NCBI GenBank assembly: GCA_902536295.1
Contig: CACAWS010000002.1
Coordinates: forward strand, 1-64,000
DNA: 64,000 bases
Source of the DNA: an uncultured SAR86 cluster bacterium
Lineage (GTDB): Bacteria; Pseudomonadota; Gammaproteobacteria; Magnimaribacterales; AG-339-G14
Direction of reading: 5' to 3'
The notes beneath the pieces were generated by a model that made no database searches, was not told the origin of the DNA, and saw only the letters and a list, made by a program, of their open reading frames with translations. Both the position numbers and the translations under genes were made by a program. Below are positions 63,599-64,000 of the stretch, piece after piece. Position 1 is the first letter of the stretch, and each line of letters begins with the position of its first letter.

Positions 63599-64000
63599 TT
63601 TTTTAAATCAATTCTTTTTCTAAATACATCCACCGAAGATATTTTTACTTTTATTTTATCTCCTACGAAAAAATTTTCTCTTCTACCTTTTAGAGCCTGA
63701 ATATTTTCATCTAATTTGAACCTAATTTTGCCACCCCTTCTTAAAGAATTTACATGACAGAATCCATCAAGGTTTAACTTTTGAATTCTTACAAAAAGAC
63801 CAATATCAAGCACAGAAACAATAAGCCCTTCAAACTCTTCTCCAATATAGTTTTCGGCACATTTACATTTAAGAAACTTTTCAGCTTCTTGATTAATTTT
63901 TTCAGCTTTTCTTTCTTTAAAAGAAATAAGTTCAGATATTTCTTCAACTTCGTCTTTGTTATAGGCTACTTTACTCAAGTCGTTCTGATTATTTTCTTTT
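63592..64000 (-). CDS. rnr: Ribonuclease R, C-terminal end, cut by the window end
   Basis: 3'-5' exoribonuclease that degrades structured RNA. Only the last ~136 codons are visible; the frame stays open to base 64000, so the TTG at 63978 is not the real start. The segment FKERKAEKINQEAEKFLKC followed by ENYIGEEFEGLIVSVLDIGLFVRI and the closing S1 domain is the RNase R C-terminus. The tail beyond S1 is short, without the long Lys-rich end of E. coli. It overlaps rlmB. Confidence 0.9.
   Translation of the reverse strand, partial: KENNQNDLSKVAYNKDEVEEISELISFKERKAEKINQEAEKFLKCKCAENYIGEEFEGLIVSVLDIGLFVRIQKLNLDGFCHVNSLRRGGKIRFKLDENIQALKGRRENFFVGDKIKVKISSVDVFRKRIDLKKC

Overview
The window is gap-free, AT-rich (about one third G+C by eye), densely packed bacterial chromosome. 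Gene order points to a gammaproteobacterium with a reduced genome: dnaG-rpoD followed by a CAU tRNA, pepP-ubiH beside zapA-6S RNA-fau, rpmB/rpmG next to coaBC-dut, proA-nadD-rsfS-mrdA-mrdB-mltB-dacA, leuS-lptE-holA, accC-accB-aroQ, trxA-rho, bamD/rluD, and rnr-rlmB-lpxC-secA-argJ with yacG-coaE. The low G+C, short or overlapping gene junctions and a TonB receptor under tandem Fur boxes would suit a marine SAR86-like lineage. That assignment is inference.

Layout. 1-3183 holds the 3' end of dnaG, rpoD and a CAU tRNA. 3184-5650 is a Fur-box-controlled siderophore receptor gene. 5658-12782 is the most distinctive block: a complete protoheme pathway, with an ALA synthase gene (C4 pathway) divergent from a hemC(D)-hemB-hemE-hemH-hemF-hemJ operon that ends in a 64-residue unknown. 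12979-18998 carries ubiH-like and pepP genes, a TIGR02449-like gene, zapA, 6S RNA, fau, ilvA and rpiA. 18990-24530 carries envelope genes (lnt, an L,D-transpeptidase), maf, rpmG, rpmB, coaBC and dut. 24536-34830 carries an acyl-CoA ligase, dedA, proA, nadD, rsfS and the rod-shape/peptidoglycan set. 34787-40812 is holA, lptE, leuS, accC, accB and aroQ. 40870-46200 contains a stand-alone DsbD alpha domain, ilvD, trxA, rho, rsmD and two small redox/periplasmic genes. 46222-52346 is bamD, rluD, ilvIHC, a homocysteine methyltransferase and tRNA-Ile(GAU). 52417-56863 has lipid-modifying genes (fatty acid hydroxylase family, crotonase, two CFA-type methyltransferases) and tRNA-Ala(UGC). 56892-64000 is coaE, yacG, a ThiE-like domain, argJ, secA, lpxC, rlmB and the 3' end of rnr.

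Themes. Branched-chain amino acid synthesis is spread over three loci (ilvA; ilvD; ilvIHC). Several proteins look like pared-down versions of larger family members: DsbD reduced to its alpha domain, the Nudix-ThiE fusion reduced to its ThiE part, LeuRS without the leucine-specific insert, SecA without the zinc-binding tail. Seven convergent gene pairs overlap at their 3' ends, and only a few hairpin terminators are visible. No mobile element, CRISPR array, prophage or rRNA gene was seen, and no stretch over 300 bases lacks a gene. I did not find a clearly undescribed multi-gene system. The best leads are the ALA-synthase heme cluster with its fused HemC and unknown 64-residue protein, and the stand-alone DsbD alpha and ThiE-like proteins.
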